A stretch of DNA of 64,000 nucleotides from Woeseiaceae bacterium. Its GTDB lineage: Bacteria; Pseudomonadota; Gammaproteobacteria; Steroidobacterales; Woeseiaceae. Made by a program: the position numbers and the translations under genes. The notes beneath the pieces were generated by a model. It was given only the letters and a program-made list of their open reading frames with translations. It did no database searches and was not told where the DNA came from. Where the stretch lies: the NCBI GenBank assembly GCA_021773035.1, contig JAJFKU010000032.1:1-64000 (forward strand), read 5' to 3'. Of this stretch, positions 61,612 to 64,000 are shown one piece after another (position 1 is the first letter of the stretch; each line of letters begins with the position of its first letter).

Positions 61612-62196
61612 ATGAAAAACACAAAGCAAACAGGCTTCACACTCTACGAGCTGTTGACCACAATGCTCATCGTTGGCGTCGTTTTGGCGATTGGCATACC
61701 TAACATGCGGGACTTTCGTCAGAACGGTCGCATGACCAGTACGGCGAACGACCTTCATTCGAGCTTTCATCAGGCGAGAAGCGAGGCCGCGCGCGCTAAA
61801 ACCAATATCACAATCTGCGCCAGCGCAGATTCAACGCTGGCAGTACCGGTCTGCGGTGGCCAGTTTGAAGCAGGCTGGGTCATGTTTGAGGACAATGACG
61901 CTAATATGACAGTCAATGGCGGCGACGTGGTGCTGAAACGCTACCCGCCCGTGGCCAACGGAGTAGTCATCACTACAGCCGGGCCGAATGACTACTTCAT
62001 GTACTCCTCCACCGGACTCGGTCGTACGGAGACGGGCGGCCAGCTGCCTGTCGCCACGATGATACTTTGCGACGACCGGGGCAATGTCGTCGGCCCCGGC
62101 GGCCGCTCGGCGGCGCGCGTGGTGGTGGTGACGCCCCTTGGCAGGGCGACCGTACTGCGGGATATCGACCAGGTTGCTGCTCAGGGAGGATGTTAG
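61612..62196 (+). CDS. Second GspH/FimT-family minor pilin
   Basis: A 194-residue minor pilin with cleavage site KQTG|FTLYELL (Glu at +5) and hydrophobic segment TMLIVGVVLAIGIPN. The GspH domain contains ITICASADSTLA, CGGQFEAGWVMFEDND and the late disulfide-type cysteines. Its position between fimT and pilV corresponds to FimU or a second FimT in other gammaproteobacteria. It begins 99 bases after the previous gene. Confidence 0.9.
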   Translation: MKNTKQTGFTLYELLTTMLIVGVVLAIGIPNMRDFRQNGRMTSTANDLHSSFHQARSEAARAKTNITICASADSTLAVPVCGGQFEAGWVMFEDNDANMTVNGGDVVLKRYPPVANGVVITTAGPNDYFMYSSTGLGRTETGGQLPVATMILCDDRGNVVGPGGRSAARVVVVTPLGRATVLRDIDQVAAQGGC

Positions 62197-62200
62197 GACG

Positions 62201-62689
62201 ATGAAATGGGTTAATAAACGCGACAATCGACGTACCCGGAACGGGTTCTCACTGGTTGAAGTCCTGATTGCACTGGTTGTCATGTCAGTCGGTATGCTCG
62301 GTATTGCCGGCCTGTACGTACAAAGCATGCAGGCCGGACGCACATCGATGTTCCGGCATCACGCGGTAACTCTCGCTGGCGATGTGGCCGATCGTATTCG
62401 GGCCAATCCTACTGCCGCCGTCGCCTATACCGCCGTCAACGCCGGCGTGGCTCCCGCCAACGACTGTACTCCTCCCGGCACGGCCGACTGCACACCGGCG
62501 CAAATGGCCGCCGACGATATTGCACTCTGGACCGATCAGGCCAACGACACGCTGCCCGCCGGTCTCGTAAGGGTTGTTTTCAACGCGGCTGCCGTGCCGC
62601 CGACTTATCAGATAACCGTCAGTTGGACCGAACCCGGACCCAACCCGAATCAGACCTACGTCATCACCATACCGGTACTTGGAATATGA
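62201..62689 (+). CDS. pilV: Type IV pilus modification protein PilV
   Basis: A 162-residue minor pilin from ATG 62201, four bases after the previous stop and overlapping it in the upstream frame. The prepilin motif is RNG|FSLVEVL, then LIALVVMSVGMLGIAGLYVQ, typical PilV. The rest (about 45-160) is the periplasmic head. PilV helps in tip assembly of type IV pili. Its stop overlaps the PilW start by four bases. Confidence 0.92.
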   Translation: MKWVNKRDNRRTRNGFSLVEVLIALVVMSVGMLGIAGLYVQSMQAGRTSMFRHHAVTLAGDVADRIRANPTAAVAYTAVNAGVAPANDCTPPGTADCTPAQMAADDIALWTDQANDTLPAGLVRVVFNAAAVPPTYQITVSWTEPGPNPNQTYVITIPVLGI

Positions 62690-63699
62690 GGAACTTGACG
62701 ATGCAAACAGCCCTATCGACATCGCGCCGGCCGCAGGCGGGACTGACGCTCGTCGAATTAATGGTGGCCCTGGCGATCGGTTCGTTCCTGATCATTGGAG
62801 CCGTACAGATATACACCCAGAGCCGCCAGGCGTTCGCTGTCAATGAATCGATCGCACGCGTTCAGGAAACGGCCCAATTTGCCATGGACACGATCGAGAC
62901 CGATTTACGCATGGCCAGTAACTGGGGCCGCAACAGCCGCGGACTCGCGGTCGAGGGACGCTCGATTGCCGGCGACGCCAACCCAACGGGACTGCCAGCG
63001 ACGACCAATACGGCCTGCGCTGCCGATTGGGTGCTGAACCTCGCGTTACCGATCGATGGCGTCAATAACGGCTACGGTCTGGCCTGCCCTTCGACGGGCG
63101 GTAATCAGGCGAACTCGGATGTCGTTACGGTGCGTCGAGCCAGCGTAACCCCGGTGCCGCTTCAAAACGGGCGCGTGCAGATACAAACAACGAGAATCCA
63201 GGGTGAGCTATTCGCCGATGGCGCAATTCCGGGGTCGTTCTCGCCCGCGGACTCCGCAACACATAATCTGCTGGTCAGCAGCTACTACGTTTCGCCGACT
63301 TCAACGCTCATTCCCGGCGTACCCACGTTACGCCGCCACCGGCTCACTCCTGGTGGCCCCGGGACAGGAGGAACTCTCGTCGACGAGGAAGTTGCACCGG
63401 GTGTCGAAAACCTGCAGCTGCAACTCGGCATCGACGTCGATCAGGACAACACCGTTGACCGCTATGTAAATCCCGGGGACCCGATATATAACCCCGCTGC
63501 CGTCGGCGCCGGCTACATACCTGGTGCTCGGGTTATGACGGTGCGAATCTGGATGATCGTCCGCGGCGTGAACTTCGAATCGGGCATGATAGATCGCAAT
63601 GATTACAGGCCGGGGGACGTTGTCCTCGGCGTTCAGAACGACAATTTCAGACGCATGCAGGTATCGAAGACGATATTGCTGCGCAATGCACGGACATGA
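62686..63699 (+). CDS. pilW: Type IV pilus assembly protein PilW
   Basis: A 337-residue minor pilin from ATG 62686, overlapping the PilV stop by ATGA. The prepilin motif is RPQAG|LTLVELM, with hydrophobic helix ALAIGSFLIIGAVQIYTQS; the PilW domain includes AQFAMDTIETDLRMASNWG and the final DNFRRMQVSKTILLRN. PilW works with PilX and PilY1 at the pilus tip. Confidence 0.93.
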   Translation: MRNLTMQTALSTSRRPQAGLTLVELMVALAIGSFLIIGAVQIYTQSRQAFAVNESIARVQETAQFAMDTIETDLRMASNWGRNSRGLAVEGRSIAGDANPTGLPATTNTACAADWVLNLALPIDGVNNGYGLACPSTGGNQANSDVVTVRRASVTPVPLQNGRVQIQTTRIQGELFADGAIPGSFSPADSATHNLLVSSYYVSPTSTLIPGVPTLRRHRLTPGGPGTGGTLVDEEVAPGVENLQLQLGIDVDQDNTVDRYVNPGDPIYNPAAVGAGYIPGARVMTVRIWMIVRGVNFESGMIDRNDYRPGDVVLGVQNDNFRRMQVSKTILLRNART

Positions 63700-64000
63700 G
63701 TTTGAGAAATGTTATGAATACGAAATTTGAGAAAATGAAGAACCAAAAACGTCAGCAGGGTGCGGCACTGGTCGTCGGACTGATGTTACTCGTCGTCATT
63801 ACGATACTCGCCGTGTCCGGCATGAATACCGCTACCACCGAACTGGCCATGGCGCGTAATAACCAGACCTATGAGAACGCCTTTCAGGCGGCCGAAACGG
63901 GCCTGGAAAATGCGTTATCGCAAGGCCGCTTCAATACAGCAATTGCCGTGATCGTTGCGCCGCCGGTAGGGCCACACGAAGTTGTGTCGGCCACTATCGA
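63696..64000 (+). CDS. pilX: Type IV pilus assembly protein PilX (runs off right edge)
   Basis: The frame overlaps the PilW stop by four bases (ATG 63696; a second ATG at 63714 is possible). It reads QQGAALVVGLMLLVVITILA, the PilX_N hydrophobic segment after a basic leader, and continues with MARNNQTYENAFQAAETGLE, the next conserved block. The remainder, and probably pilY1 and pilE, lie past the edge. Confidence 0.92.
   Translation, partial: MSLRNVMNTKFEKMKNQKRQQGAALVVGLMLLVVITILAVSGMNTATTELAMARNNQTYENAFQAAETGLENALSQGRFNTAIAVIVAPPVGPHEVVSATI

Noticed and set aside
1..64000. CRISPR array, rRNA operon, prophage structural genes or replication origin
   Set aside because: No regularly spaced repeats, rRNA motifs, phage capsid or tail genes, or DnaA-box clusters were seen on reading through the window.

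Overview
The window looks like a chromosomal segment of a free-living, probably marine gammaproteobacterium. The type IV pilus minor-pilin operon (FimT/PilV/PilW/PilX), a TonB-dependent receptor, RhlE, RecQ, a Fur-family regulator and REP-like palindromes built on a GGTCAGA core all fit that, and a relative of Woeseiales or Xanthomonadales is my guess. No rRNA or marker gene fixes the taxon.

Left third (1-13,743): an accessory region that I read as a genomic island ending at a tRNA-Arg gene. From left to right it holds the end of an IS3-family insertion sequence with the start of its orfA, an orphan HExxH protein, a complete AbiEi/AbiEii type IV toxin-antitoxin pair with a duplicated palindromic operator, and a three-gene cassette (DEDDh exonuclease, two-TM protein with a DUF5919/PLD-like domain, viperin-like radical SAM enzyme) that I consider the best candidate for an undescribed defence system. 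Next come a 1874-residue secreted SpvB/RHS toxin with a hydrophobic C-terminus and a small membrane protein behind it (likely immunity), and an N-terminally truncated tyrosine recombinase lying tail to tail with tRNA-Arg(TCG).

Middle (13,800-43,100): ordinary chromosomal genes. They include a DUF2238 membrane protein, Na/Pi cotransporter, MocR regulator facing an EamA exporter, NHL-propeller membrane protein, Spondin_N protein, a decayed Gfo/Idh/MocA oxidoreductase, a receptor plus alpha/beta-hydrolase uptake pair with a wHTH regulator and a TPR protein, a VWA lipoprotein plus coiled-coil membrane protein pair, a LOTUS/NYN protein, a second EamA protein, a MarR regulator, VOC protein, coiled-coil/HhH membrane protein, MFS exporter, M28 peptidase and DksA-like protein. 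Two paralogous AAA-FHA ATPases sit about 7 kb apart, and YceH and a TlpA-like thioredoxin close the block.

Right third (43,200-64,000): ABC-F ATPase and RecQ converging on a perfect 21-bp palindrome, truncated haemoglobin, a LysR regulator divergent from a GST-SDR operon, YaiI, two decaying loci (a cut-down OPT transporter and a small secreted protein with two in-frame TAA codons), RhlE, an ABC-2 export operon, an acyltransferase facing a LytTR regulator, a DUF885 lipoprotein running into tRNA-Thr(CGT), a Fur-family regulator, and the minor pilin operon, which runs off the right edge inside pilX.
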